Made by a program: the position numbers and the translations under genes. Under the pieces are notes generated by a model, which made no database searches, was not told the origin of the DNA, and saw only the letters and a list, made by a program, of their open reading frames with translations. Positions 22,720-30,717 of a stretch of 39,245 bases of DNA are shown piece by piece. How positions within the stretch are numbered: the stretch's first letter is position 1; each line of letters opens with the position of its first letter. Source of the stretch: Myxococcota bacterium (GTDB taxonomy: Bacteria; Myxococcota_A; UBA9160; UBA6930); assembly GCA_028277885.1 (NCBI GenBank), contig JANQFK010000025.1:1-39245 (forward strand), written 5' to 3'.

Positions 22720-24357
22720 ATGACCCGACCGGTCTACATCGCGGGCGTCGGCCTCACCAAGGTGGACCTGACGGGGCGGGTGTTCGAGACCGTCTTCGAC
22801 CTGTTCGCCCGGGCCTACGAGCTCGCCCTCGAGGACTCCCGGGTGCGCTCCTTCGACGCCGTGCAGATCGGCATCATGGACAGCGAGGAGTTCGAGAACC
22901 GCGCCAACATCGCGGCGAAGATCGCGGACCGCCTCGGGCTCACCGGCGTCCCCGCGATCCGCAGCGAGACCGCGTCCTCCACCGGCGCCGCCGCCTTCCA
23001 CGAGGCCTGGTACAAGGTGGCCTCGGGCCAGTTCGAGAGCGTGCTGGTGCTGGCCGGCGAGCGCATGAAGACGGTCACGACGGAGTTCGCCACGGCGATC
23101 ATGTCGAAGACCGTGGACCCCGAGGAGCGGCGCTTCGGGTTCACCATGCCGGGCCTGATCGCGCTGGTCACCCAGGCGTGGTTCCGGGAGCAGGGCCGCA
23201 CCGGCCCCGACGTCGCCAAGGTGCTGGCCCGGCTCATGGTGCGCGCCCACGCCCTGGGCTCCGAGAACCCGCTGGCCGCGTTCTTCGGCAAGCCCGAGAG
23301 CCTCGAGGCCTACTTCGACGAGAAGAAGAACCTGCCCGTGGCCACGCCGCTCATGCGCAAGGACTGCTCGCCGATCTGCGACGGCGCCGCGGCGGTGATC
23401 CTGACGGCGCGCCCCGACGCGGTGACGGTGGCGGGCCTCGGCTCGGCGACGGACACCTCCTCGATCCTCGACCGCAGCGTGCTGTCGAGCCTCGAGGCCA
23501 CGCGCCAGGCCGGCCGCGTGGCCTACTGGCGGGCGGGCGTCGCCAACCCGCGGGAGCTCGAGGGCCTCGTGGTCGAGGCCCACGACGCCTTCAACAGCCT
23601 GCTGCCCGTGGACCTGGTGGACCTCGGCCTGCTCGACGCCGGCGAGGCCATCGAGGCCCTGGTGGGCGACCCGCGGAAGGATGAGGACGCGCCCGTGGAC
23701 CCCTACGCGAACCCCGTCACCGGGCCGCGCGGCCGGCTGCCCGTGAACCTCTCCGGAGGCCTGAAGGCCCGGGGGCACCCGGTCGGGGGCACGGGGCTGT
23801 TCCAGATCGCCGAGAGCTACCTCCAGCTCACCGAGCGCTTCCCGAACCCGCGCGCCCAGGTGGCGCGCCCGCGCATCTCCATCGCCCACTCCATCGGCGG
23901 GCCCGGCAACAACGTCTACGTCACCATGCTCGAGCGCTCCGACGCGCGCCGGCGGCGGGACGTCGTGGCCGAGCCGCGGGTCCAGTTCCAGTCCTCCGAG
24001 CGCGTGGCCCCGGCCAGCGCCGAGGAGCTGCACGGCGCCCGGGCCGTGGTCGAGGCGGCTACCACGATCCACGTCACCGCCGGCCACACCCAGGGGCCCA
24101 TCCACGTGGCGGTGCTGCGTCTCGGCGGCCAGCGCGTGTTCGCCAAGCTCGACCACGAGGCCCACGTCGAGGACGCCCCCGAGGAGGTCCTCGCCGGCCA
24201 GAGGGTGAAGCTGCTGGTCAAGGACGACGGCGACCACTACTTCCAGATCGACCGCGGCCGCAGCCTCAACCTCGGCCGGCTGGTGGACCGGGTGCGCACG
24301 CGCATCCGCCCCGCCCCCGCGCGGGAGGCGCCGGATTCCGAGGAGGCGTCGAAGTAG
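22720..24357 (+). CDS. SCP-x type thiolase-like protein fused to DUF35-like OB domain, nucleophilic Cys absent
   Basis: A 545-aa fusion. Residues 1-405 are an SCP-x-like thiolase fold with AHDAF (H288) and GGLKARGHPVGGTG (H353). The nucleophile loop reads ETASSTG (83-89), with Ser86 where thiolases have Cys, and the second active-site Cys is also missing (SIGGPGNN). Residues about 440-510 resemble the OB-fold of DUF35 proteins (GPIHVAVLRLGG, VFAKLD, EEVLAGQRVKLLV), but without a zinc-ribbon. Thiolase-fold proteins lacking Cys that work with DUF35 are known as retro-aldolases for CoA side chains (Ltp2 with ChsH2). An aldolase role is thus plausible. Plain acyl transfer is unlikely. TATTCT 8 nt upstream suggests leaderless expression. 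It is convergent with the alcohol dehydrogenase gene. Confidence 0.85.
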   Translation: MTRPVYIAGVGLTKVDLTGRVFETVFDLFARAYELALEDSRVRSFDAVQIGIMDSEEFENRANIAAKIADRLGLTGVPAIRSETASSTGAAAFHEAWYKVASGQFESVLVLAGERMKTVTTEFATAIMSKTVDPEERRFGFTMPGLIALVTQAWFREQGRTGPDVAKVLARLMVRAHALGSENPLAAFFGKPESLEAYFDEKKNLPVATPLMRKDCSPICDGAAAVILTARPDAVTVAGLGSATDTSSILDRSVLSSLEATRQAGRVAYWRAGVANPRELEGLVVEAHDAFNSLLPVDLVDLGLLDAGEAIEALVGDPRKDEDAPVDPYANPVTGPRGRLPVNLSGGLKARGHPVGGTGLFQIAESYLQLTERFPNPRAQVARPRISIAHSIGGPGNNVYVTMLERSDARRRRDVVAEPRVQFQSSERVAPASAEELHGARAVVEAATTIHVTAGHTQGPIHVAVLRLGGQRVFAKLDHEAHVEDAPEEVLAGQRVKLLVKDDGDHYFQIDRGRSLNLGRLVDRVRTRIRPAPAREAPDSEEASK

Positions 24358-24376
24358 CGGCCCCTCGCCCGGCGGG

Positions 24377-25486
24377 TCAGAGCACGATCACGCCGCGCGC
24401 GTTCACCCCCTGCTGCATGTCGTCGAAGGCGCGGTTGATGTCCTCGATCCCGTAGGTGGCGGTCACCAGCTCGTCGAGCTTCAGGCGGTTGGCCTTGTAG
24501 AGGTTCAGCAGGCGCGGGAAGTCGGTGCGCGGCCGGGCCGAGCCGTACATGGAGCCGGTGAGCACCTTCTCCTGGAAGGGCATCAGGAAGGTGCCCAGGG
24601 TGACGGTGTCCGTCGCCTTGGAGACGCCCACGATCACCGCCGTGCCGCCCTTGCGGATGGCCTCGTAGGACTGGGAGACCGTGGCCGGGATGCCGATGCA
24701 CTCGAACGCGTAGTCGGCGCCCTCGCCGCCCGTGAGCTCCTTGATCTTCGCCACCGCGTCCCCGTCGTTCTCCGGGTTGACGGTGTGGGTGGCGCCGAAC
24801 ACCTGGGCGTACTCGAGCTTCTTGTCCGCGAGGTCCACGGCGATGATGCGCTCGGCGCCGGCCAGGGCGGCGCCCTGGATCACGTTCAGCCCGATGCCAC
24901 CGGCCCCGAAGACCGCCACCGAGGAGCCGGCCTTCACCTTGGCGGTGTTGAGGGCCGCGCCCACGCCGGTCATCACCGCGCAGCCCACCAGGGCCGCCTT
25001 GTCGAGGGGGACGTCCGGATCGATCCTGATCACGTTGTCGCGATGCACCGTGGAGTACTCCGCCATTACGCCGACGCCGGCCATGTGGTGGAGCGGGTTG
25101 CCCTGGGCGTCCTTGTAGCGGGAGGTCCCGTCGGGAAGGGTCAGCGTCGCCTGGGCGGCGACGTCGCACAGCGCCGGGCGGCCCTCGACGCAGTAGCGGC
25201 ACTGGCCGCACATGGGGATCCAGGAGATCACCACGTGGTCGCCCGCGGCGAGGTCGTCCACGCCCTCGCCCACCTCGGAGACGACGCCGGCGGCCTCGTG
25301 CCCGATCACGCAGGGCGGGGGCATCGGGATCGTCCCGTTGGTGGCGGAGAGGTCGCTGTGGCAGACCCCCACGGCCTTGATCTGCACCATCACCTCGTCG
25401 CGCTTCGGCGACTCGACCTCGACCTCCTCGACGACGACGGGTGCGTTCCACTCGCGGCAGATGACGGCCTTGCCCCGCTTGCCCAT
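24377..25486 (-). CDS. Zinc-dependent alcohol dehydrogenase (MDR family, class III-like)
   Basis: A 369-aa medium-chain dehydrogenase. The catalytic zinc ligands are C42 (GVCHSD), H63 with E64 (GHE) and C169. The structural zinc lobe has four cysteines, C93, C96, C99 and C107. The Rossmann motif GAGGIGLN is followed by VDLADKK, whose Asp indicates NAD preference. The sequence recalls benzyl/aryl or formaldehyde-type alcohol dehydrogenases. The ATG at 25486 has AAGGAG upstream. A near-consensus promoter, TTGACA-18-TAGACT, lies about 90-120 nt upstream, so this is one of the few genes here with a classical promoter and an 80-nt leader. The exact alcohol is unknown. Confidence 0.92.
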   Translation of the reverse strand: MGKRGKAVICREWNAPVVVEEVEVESPKRDEVMVQIKAVGVCHSDLSATNGTIPMPPPCVIGHEAAGVVSEVGEGVDDLAAGDHVVISWIPMCGQCRYCVEGRPALCDVAAQATLTLPDGTSRYKDAQGNPLHHMAGVGVMAEYSTVHRDNVIRIDPDVPLDKAALVGCAVMTGVGAALNTAKVKAGSSVAVFGAGGIGLNVIQGAALAGAERIIAVDLADKKLEYAQVFGATHTVNPENDGDAVAKIKELTGGEGADYAFECIGIPATVSQSYEAIRKGGTAVIVGVSKATDTVTLGTFLMPFQEKVLTGSMYGSARPRTDFPRLLNLYKANRLKLDELVTATYGIEDINRAFDDMQQGVNARGVIVL

Positions 25487-25574
25487 GACGAATCTCCTTG
25501 GGGGTGAGCGCCGGCCGACGGAGGCGATCCTGGCGATCCGCGCTGGAATCCCTCGGACCGGCGGAAAGATCCGC

Positions 25575-25604
25575 AGTCTACGAGAGCGTCGACTCGCGTG
25601 TCAA
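25575..25604 (-). promoter_or_regulatory. Sigma-70 promoter for alcohol dehydrogenase
   Basis: On the minus strand TTGACA (25604-25599), 18 nt, TAGACT (25580-25575). The -35 is a perfect consensus. Predicted start is near 25568, giving a leader of about 80 nt. Confidence 0.7.
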
Positions 25605-25634
25605 ACCACGTTCCGGAACTCGGTCGGGCTGGCG

Positions 25635-25640
25635 TATACT
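25635..25640 (+). promoter_or_regulatory. TANNNT element (TATACT) 7 nt before GNAT start
   Basis: TATACT, 7 nt, then GTG at 25648. No Shine-Dalgarno sequence. The same hexamer is used at 33697-33704. Confidence 0.55.
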
Positions 25641-25647
25641 CGATCGG

Positions 25648-26535
25648 GTGTCCACCCTGCGTGCCTTCCGCCGCTCCGACGCCCCGGCCCTCGCCCGACT
25701 CGCCGCGGGCTGCCAGCGGGGCGAGGCCGACTTCGTGCTGAACCCGCTCTGGGAGAGCGAGGCCGAGCTGCTCGCCGAGTTCGAGCGCCACGGCATCGAC
25801 CCCGGCGAGCACCTCGTGGTGGCGGACGCCGGGGGCGACTCGGTGGTCGGCATGTCGGGGTTCCTGCGCGCCCCGAAGGCGAGCCTCGCCGGGATGGTGT
25901 GCCCGGTGGTGGACCGCAGCGAGCGCGGCCAGGGGCTCGGCGGCGATCTGCTGCGGGGCGCTCTCGAGCACGGCCGCGCTCTCGGCATCGAGCTGGTCAC
26001 GGCGGGCATCGGCACGCGCAACCGCGCCGGCTACGCGCTGCTCACCGCCCACGGCTTCCGGCCGGTGCGCCAGCACTACCTGATGCGTTGCGACGAGGCG
26101 CCGGCGGCGCCCGGGCGCAGCGTCGAGGGCATCGAGTACTCCGCCGCCAAGCCCGAGGACCTCGATGCGATCCTGGAGATCTACTCGGCCTGCGGCTTCG
26201 AGACGCGCAGCCAGGCCCGCATGGAGCAGCTCTTCCAGGACGGCATCCACGACCACAGCGTCGCGCGCCACGACGGGCGCGTGGTGGCCTTCGTGGAGCT
26301 CGAGACCCACTGGCCGCGGCGCGTTTGGGTCGCGTTCGTCGGAGTCAGCTCCGAGCTGCGCGACCGGGGCGTGGGCTCGGGCCTCGTGGCCTGGGCGGTG
26401 GCGCAGCGCTTCGAAGGCGAGGCGCAGAGCGCGCTGCTGATGCTCTCGCCGGCCAACCGCACCGCGCTGCGCGCCTACGAGAAGGTGGGCTTCCGCCGCT
26501 ACCGGCTCATCGACGTGCTCGAGAAGTCCCTCTGA
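25648..26535 (+). CDS. Tandem GNAT acetyltransferase
   Basis: A 295-aa cytoplasmic protein with two GNAT-fold halves. The first has the acetyl-CoA loop RGQGLGGDLL and the second RDRGVGSGLVAWAVA. The C-terminus ends in the usual beta-strand pattern ANRTALRAYEKVGFRR. It would acetylate an amine of a small molecule or protein, and the tandem arrangement resembles mycothiol synthase-like or Eis-like enzymes only in layout. I chose the GTG at 25648 because TATACT lies 7 nt upstream and the protein fold begins there with STLRAFRRSD. The frame stays open upstream to 25498. It is divergent from the alcohol dehydrogenase gene. Confidence 0.85.
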   Translation: MSTLRAFRRSDAPALARLAAGCQRGEADFVLNPLWESEAELLAEFERHGIDPGEHLVVADAGGDSVVGMSGFLRAPKASLAGMVCPVVDRSERGQGLGGDLLRGALEHGRALGIELVTAGIGTRNRAGYALLTAHGFRPVRQHYLMRCDEAPAAPGRSVEGIEYSAAKPEDLDAILEIYSACGFETRSQARMEQLFQDGIHDHSVARHDGRVVAFVELETHWPRRVWVAFVGVSSELRDRGVGSGLVAWAVAQRFEGEAQSALLMLSPANRTALRAYEKVGFRRYRLIDVLEKSL

Positions 26536-26562
26536 GCCCCCGCTGAACGGCGTAAACCCGGG

Positions 26563-26580
26563 CTGTGAACCCGTTCACAG
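26563..26580. promoter_or_regulatory. 18-bp palindrome CTGTGAAC-CC-GTTCACAG (candidate operator)
   Basis: Perfect 8-bp arms with a 2-bp centre, AT-richer than the surroundings, 95 bp before the small exported-peptide gene and 46 bp before the TAGGAT box. There is no T-run, so it is not an intrinsic terminator. The half-site spacing does not fit the LexA boxes I know. It may control the 26.6-31.3 kb operon. Confidence 0.5.
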
Positions 26581-26625
26581 CGGCTCGCGTGCAGAAACGG
26601 CAGGATCCGAGTGGGGGGTGGGTGA

Positions 26626-26631
26626 TAGGAT
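26626..26631 (+). promoter_or_regulatory. Putative -10 (TAGGAT) for four-gene operon
   Basis: TAGGAT lies 26 nt before the GTG at 26658. A strong GAGGAGGG ribosome site lies in between. No convincing -35. Confidence 0.4.
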
Positions 26632-26657
26632 CGACCCACTTGCGAGGAGGGATCCCC

Positions 26658-26837
26658 GTGAACCGATCGAGAATCCAACGCGTCATCGCTCCCTTGATCG
26701 CCGCCTTCGGGCTGGCCCTGATCGCAGGCGACTGCGACGACTGCGACTTCGACGACTGCGACGGAACCCGGGCCGCCGGCGTCGAGGTCGTGGGCGCCGT
26801 CGAGTCGCTCGCGGTGCTCCCGGACCGGGCGCGATAG
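26658..26837 (+). CDS. Small exported Asp/Cys-rich protein
   Basis: A 59-aa protein. A basic start (MNRSRIQRV) and hydrophobic stretch (IAPLIAAFGLALIAG) form a signal peptide or membrane anchor. Right after it comes DCDDCDFDDCDG, in which three Cys are spaced every 3-5 residues among Asp, followed by a short hydrophobic tail. The motif could bind a metal ion or be a lipidated/crosslinked cysteine cluster, and no family is recognised. The GTG at 26658 has GAGGAGGG at ideal spacing, which makes this a real gene despite its size. It is the first gene of an operon with the nucleotide cyclase 19 bp downstream. Confidence 0.7.
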   Translation: MNRSRIQRVIAPLIAAFGLALIAGDCDDCDFDDCDGTRAAGVEVVGAVESLAVLPDRAR

Positions 26838-26856
26838 CGCCCCTCCCCCGCGCGCG

Positions 26857-29229
26857 ATGAGGCTGCGCTCGCACGAGCTCGTGCTTCTCGCGATCGTGGT
26901 CCCGGTCTGGCTGGCCGGCTTCGGTCTCTTCGTCGTGGAGGGCGTCCGCGGCGGGCCCCACCAGACCCACCTGCTGGTGGGGCCCCCGGACGGCGCGGAC
27001 GCCTACCCGACGGTGGCCCGGTACCGGCCGGGCTACGTGCCGCGGCCGGGCGGGGTCGGGCCGGGGGACCGGCTGATCCGCTTCGGCTCCCACGACCTGC
27101 GCGGCGCCATGCCCTGGACCGTGTACGCCCACCTCTTCGCCGAGGCGGTGGACGGCCGGGTGGAGGTCGCCTACGAGCGCGCGGGCGTCCCGGCGACCTC
27201 CTCCGAGGTCCTGGTGAGCTCCGGGAGCTTCTGGCGCAAGGCGGTCCTCACCCTCGTGTTCGCCGCCACCGCGCTCCTGATCCTGCTGCGCGTGCCCGGC
27301 TCCCTGCTCGGGAAGTCCTTCGCCTGGGCGGCCCTGGTGTGGACGGGCATCGAGCTGCACTTCCTGGGAGCCAACGTCCACCAGAGCTACGCCTACTACG
27401 CCATGCGCACGGTGACGGGCTGCCTGTGGGCGCCCCTGATGGTCCGCGCCGCCTTCCATTTCCCGGAAGGCGCCTGGCCCCGGGACCGGCGGCGGCCGCT
27501 CTGGCCCTGGCTGTTCGCGGCCCTGGGCCTCACCTGGACCAGCAAGTGGATGGGGATCCCGTTCCCCCACGAGGTCGGCGTCTTCGCCAACCCCTTCCTA
27601 GGCTTCCTGGTCCTGGCCACGCTGATGGCCATCACCACCCGCAACTACCGCCGCGCCGACGCCCTCGGCAAGCGCCAGGTGCGCTGGGTGATCCTGGGCG
27701 TCTACCTCGGGCTCACCCCGGTGCTGCTCGGCAACCTGATGGCCGCGGCGCGTCCCGAGCTGACCGAGCTCTGGTACCTGAGCCAGGTGACGCTGGTGAT
27801 CGTCCCGATCTCCATCCTGATCGGGGTCACCCGCTCGAACCTGTTCGACGTCGACCGCCTGATCAGCGGAGCGGCCTCCTACACCCTCGTGGTGGTGGGG
27901 CTCGCGGTGGGGGCCCTCACCATCGTGCCCTGGCTCGCCGAGCAGGCGTCCGGGCGGGTGGGGCTGGACCCGGGCCTCGTGCAGGTGGGCGTCGCCGCGG
28001 TGCTGGCCCTCGGCCTGCTCCGCCTCGAGCCGGTGCTGCGCCCCGCCATCGACCGCACCTTCTTCTCCGAGCGCCTCGCGCTCCAGACCGGGATCGACCG
28101 GCTGGTGGCGGACCTCACCGGCGCGCGCGACATCACCACCCTGGCGAACCTCGTGGGCCAGCGACTCGACGCGCTGCTGCGGCCGGCGTCCTGCGTCTTC
28201 TACGCCCGGGGCGAGGACGCCTTCGCGCCGATCTACGCCCGGGGCAGCGCGATCACGCCCCACTTCGGCCTGGGCAGCCCGCTGCTCGGCCTGCTCGCCG
28301 AGCGGACCTCGGCCGTGGAGGTGGAGCCCGGCCGGAGCTTCGGCGCCCGCCTCGACCCGGGCGACCGCGCCGCCCTGGGCAGCCTCGCCGCCGCGGTGCT
28401 GCTGCCCGTCGCGCGCGGCGGCGATCTCGTCGCGTTCCTGGTGCTGGGCCGCAAGGGATCCGGCGACGTCTACACCCCCACGGACCTGGCCCTGCTCGGC
28501 CTCGTGGGCGCCAGCCTCTCCACCACCCTCACCCGCCTCGGCGGCGAGGCGCTGCTGCGCGAGGCGCGGGCCCTCCAGGAGGAGTTCCGGCAGTACGTCC
28601 CGCCCCCGGTGGCGGCCCAGCTCGCCGAGGGCCGCACTCCCGAGGCGGGCGAGCGCGCGGTCTCCATCCTGTTCGCGGACCTGCGCGGGTACACCAGCCT
28701 CGCCGAGGGTCGGCGGGCCGAGGAGATCTTCTCGACGGTGCAGCGCTACACCGACGCCGTCACCCGGGCGGTCTCGTCCCACGGCGGCACGGTGGTGGAC
28801 TTCAGCGGCGACGGCATCATGGCGGTGTTCGGCGCGCCGGACCCGCTGCCCGACAAGGAGCGCCGCGCCCTGGAGGCGGCGCGCGCCATCGTGGAGTCCG
28901 TGGCGGAGCTGCCCGCGCCGAGCCCCGAGGCCCGCGCCACACGCCTCACCGTGGGAGTCGGGCTCGCCACGGGGCTGGCCTTCGTGGGCCCGCTGCCCTC
29001 GGCGGACCGCTACACCTGGTCCGCCATCGGCAACACCACCAACCTGGCGGCGCGGCTCCAGGCGCTCACCAAGGACCTCGGCGCCTCGGTGGTGATCGAC
29101 GAGGCCACCCGCCACGCCGTCGGGAGCGACGCGGCAGACCTGGTCCCCCACCCCCGTACCCCGATCCGCGGGCTCAGCGACAGCCGGGACGTGTTCGCCC
29201 TCGAGCGGCGGGGGGAGGTGGCCGGATGA
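26857..29229 (+). CDS. Membrane PDZ/multi-TM/GAF/class III nucleotide cyclase
   Basis: A 790-aa sensor-type cyclase. Helix 1 is at about 8-28. An outside domain (40-125) has a PDZ-like GVGPGDRLIRFG. About eight hydrophobic helices lie between 127 and 390, then a GAF-like domain (about 410-560), then a class III catalytic domain (598-745). Metal ligands D608 (FADLRGYTSL) and D652 (FSGDGIMAVFGAP) and transition-state residues N729 and R733 (GNTTNLAARLQ) are intact. The purine-specifying positions are D648 and S722 instead of the Lys/Asp of adenylate cyclases, so cAMP versus cGMP cannot be told. It is followed by a metalloprotease gene overlapping by 4 nt (ATGA). It has no strong ribosome site and is probably coupled to the peptide gene. 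Confidence 0.9.
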   Translation: MRLRSHELVLLAIVVPVWLAGFGLFVVEGVRGGPHQTHLLVGPPDGADAYPTVARYRPGYVPRPGGVGPGDRLIRFGSHDLRGAMPWTVYAHLFAEAVDGRVEVAYERAGVPATSSEVLVSSGSFWRKAVLTLVFAATALLILLRVPGSLLGKSFAWAALVWTGIELHFLGANVHQSYAYYAMRTVTGCLWAPLMVRAAFHFPEGAWPRDRRRPLWPWLFAALGLTWTSKWMGIPFPHEVGVFANPFLGFLVLATLMAITTRNYRRADALGKRQVRWVILGVYLGLTPVLLGNLMAAARPELTELWYLSQVTLVIVPISILIGVTRSNLFDVDRLISGAASYTLVVVGLAVGALTIVPWLAEQASGRVGLDPGLVQVGVAAVLALGLLRLEPVLRPAIDRTFFSERLALQTGIDRLVADLTGARDITTLANLVGQRLDALLRPASCVFYARGEDAFAPIYARGSAITPHFGLGSPLLGLLAERTSAVEVEPGRSFGARLDPGDRAALGSLAAAVLLPVARGGDLVAFLVLGRKGSGDVYTPTDLALLGLVGASLSTTLTRLGGEALLREARALQEEFRQYVPPPVAAQLAEGRTPEAGERAVSILFADLRGYTSLAEGRRAEEIFSTVQRYTDAVTRAVSSHGGTVVDFSGDGIMAVFGAPDPLPDKERRALEAARAIVESVAELPAPSPEARATRLTVGVGLATGLAFVGPLPSADRYTWSAIGNTTNLAARLQALTKDLGASVVIDEATRHAVGSDAADLVPHPRTPIRGLSDSRDVFALERRGEVAG

Positions 29230-30716
29230 GGCGGGGAAGCGCCCTGCTCCTGGGGCTCGGCCTGCTGCTCGCGGCACCCGCCGGCGCCTGGCCGGTCCAC
29301 GTCGTGAAGCACCTGTGCCTCCGCGACGCCCTCTTCATGACCGAGCTCGTGAAGTCGCGCTCGGTTCCACTGGGCTGTCGGGTGATCGACTGCTGCCCGG
29401 GCTGCCCGGCGGGCGCGCCCCTCGACTGGCGGGTGCGCCTGGAAGGGCGGCTCGTGGAGGGCCTGAGCATCCGCGGCCTGCCGGCGGCGGCCAAGCACGG
29501 CGGAGGCGCCACCCCGATCCCGGACGGCGTCGTGGTCCGGGGGCGCGAGGGCTGGCTCCGGCAGATCCCGCAGAGCCCGGGCGCCGTCCCCCTGGCCCGC
29601 CTCCAGCTCCGCCTCGACCCGAAGGTGCTGGCCGAGATCGACGCGGCGGGCCCCGCCGCGCCCACGGAGAAGGTGAGCATCTTCGTCGAGCAGTGGCTGG
29701 GCAACGTGCTGGTGAACGGCATCGACTTCGAGTTCCGGCTCTCGAAGTGCTCGACCCCCAACACCTGCGACCGGATCGAGCAGCTGAACAAGCAGGGCGG
29801 CGAGCCCTCGGCGATCGCCCTCGACGGCAGCCGCCTGCTGGGCTGCTCCGAGGACGTGATCTACGACGTCGACGGCGTCGCCGAGGTGGGCGACGTGAGG
29901 CAGTGGTCCACCGCCTCCTCGTGCAACTCCGAGATCGGCGTCTACAACGAGTCGAACGCCATGGAGCTGATCCACCCCGAGACGAGCTGGAGGAACGGGT
30001 GCGGGGACGTCGTCCAGGCCGACCTGGACCCCATCCTGGTGGCCCCGGTGACGATCTGGAAGATGGGCGCCGTGGGCTCGCAGGTGGGGGAGAACGCCGA
30101 CGAGGACCTCGCCTACGCGATGGAGGTCTTCCGCACCAACCGGTCCGGCATCTCCTTCGACCCCAAGTACGCGTGGGGGAGCGACGCCGGTGGGGCGCTG
30201 ACCGCCCTCGCCACGGCCTGCCAGCTCCCGTTCGTCCAGCCGTCCTTCTACGACTCGGACCGCCTGAACGTCTACTACCTCCCCTCGGTGGTCTCGGTCT
30301 TCCTCGGGGACGGCTTCCTGCGGAGGACCTTCGGCTCGCTCTTCGAGGAGCTCGAGCCCACGGGGATCAGCTGCGGGGCCGACCGGAACATCATCATCAT
30401 CGGCACGGACTCCAACCAGGCCACCCTGGCCCACGAGTTCGGTCACGCGTTCTCGCTCCACGGCGGTCGCGACGAGTGGGCCCACGTGAACGACCTCTAC
30501 CCGACCTTCACCGACGAGAACGTGATGTGGGCCGGGGGCCCCGCCTCGCGGGACGTCTTCACCCTCGGCCAGTCCTTCCGCTTCAACGTGAACGGGATCT
30601 CCATGCTGAACGAGAACGGCGTGCGCACGGGGCAGATCGAGCGGGACTGCAAGCCGAAGGACGGCACCAACCCGCCGAACCGGAAGTGCCCGGCCCTCGA
30701 CATGGACTGGCGCTGA
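29226..30716 (+). CDS. Secreted metzincin-like metalloprotease with variant zinc motif
   Basis: A 496-aa exported protein (signal peptide about 1-21, cut near AGAWP). The N-terminal part has a cysteine cluster (CRVIDCCPGCPAG) and the middle has more cysteines, suggesting disulfides. The zinc motif is HEFGHAFSLHGG. The first five residues are normal, but the third His comes at position 10 rather than 11 of the metzincin HExxHxxGxxH, and the Gly is Ser. A Met-turn-like ENVMWAGG follows about 30 residues later. It would cut proteins in the periplasm or outside. The gene overlaps the cyclase stop by 4 nt and is followed after 1 nt by a lipoprotein gene. Metzincin membership is inferred from motif and Met-turn, and the fold is not confirmed. 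Confidence 0.82.
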   Translation: MRRGSALLLGLGLLLAAPAGAWPVHVVKHLCLRDALFMTELVKSRSVPLGCRVIDCCPGCPAGAPLDWRVRLEGRLVEGLSIRGLPAAAKHGGGATPIPDGVVVRGREGWLRQIPQSPGAVPLARLQLRLDPKVLAEIDAAGPAAPTEKVSIFVEQWLGNVLVNGIDFEFRLSKCSTPNTCDRIEQLNKQGGEPSAIALDGSRLLGCSEDVIYDVDGVAEVGDVRQWSTASSCNSEIGVYNESNAMELIHPETSWRNGCGDVVQADLDPILVAPVTIWKMGAVGSQVGENADEDLAYAMEVFRTNRSGISFDPKYAWGSDAGGALTALATACQLPFVQPSFYDSDRLNVYYLPSVVSVFLGDGFLRRTFGSLFEELEPTGISCGADRNIIIIGTDSNQATLAHEFGHAFSLHGGRDEWAHVNDLYPTFTDENVMWAGGPASRDVFTLGQSFRFNVNGISMLNENGVRTGQIERDCKPKDGTNPPNRKCPALDMDWR

Positions 30717-30717
30717 G

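Noticed and set aside
26563..26580. Palindrome as a LexA/SOS box
   Set aside because: The half-site spacing (CTGT-N10-ACAG, GAAC-N2-GTTC) does not match the gamma-proteobacterial (N8) or Gram-positive (N4) patterns.
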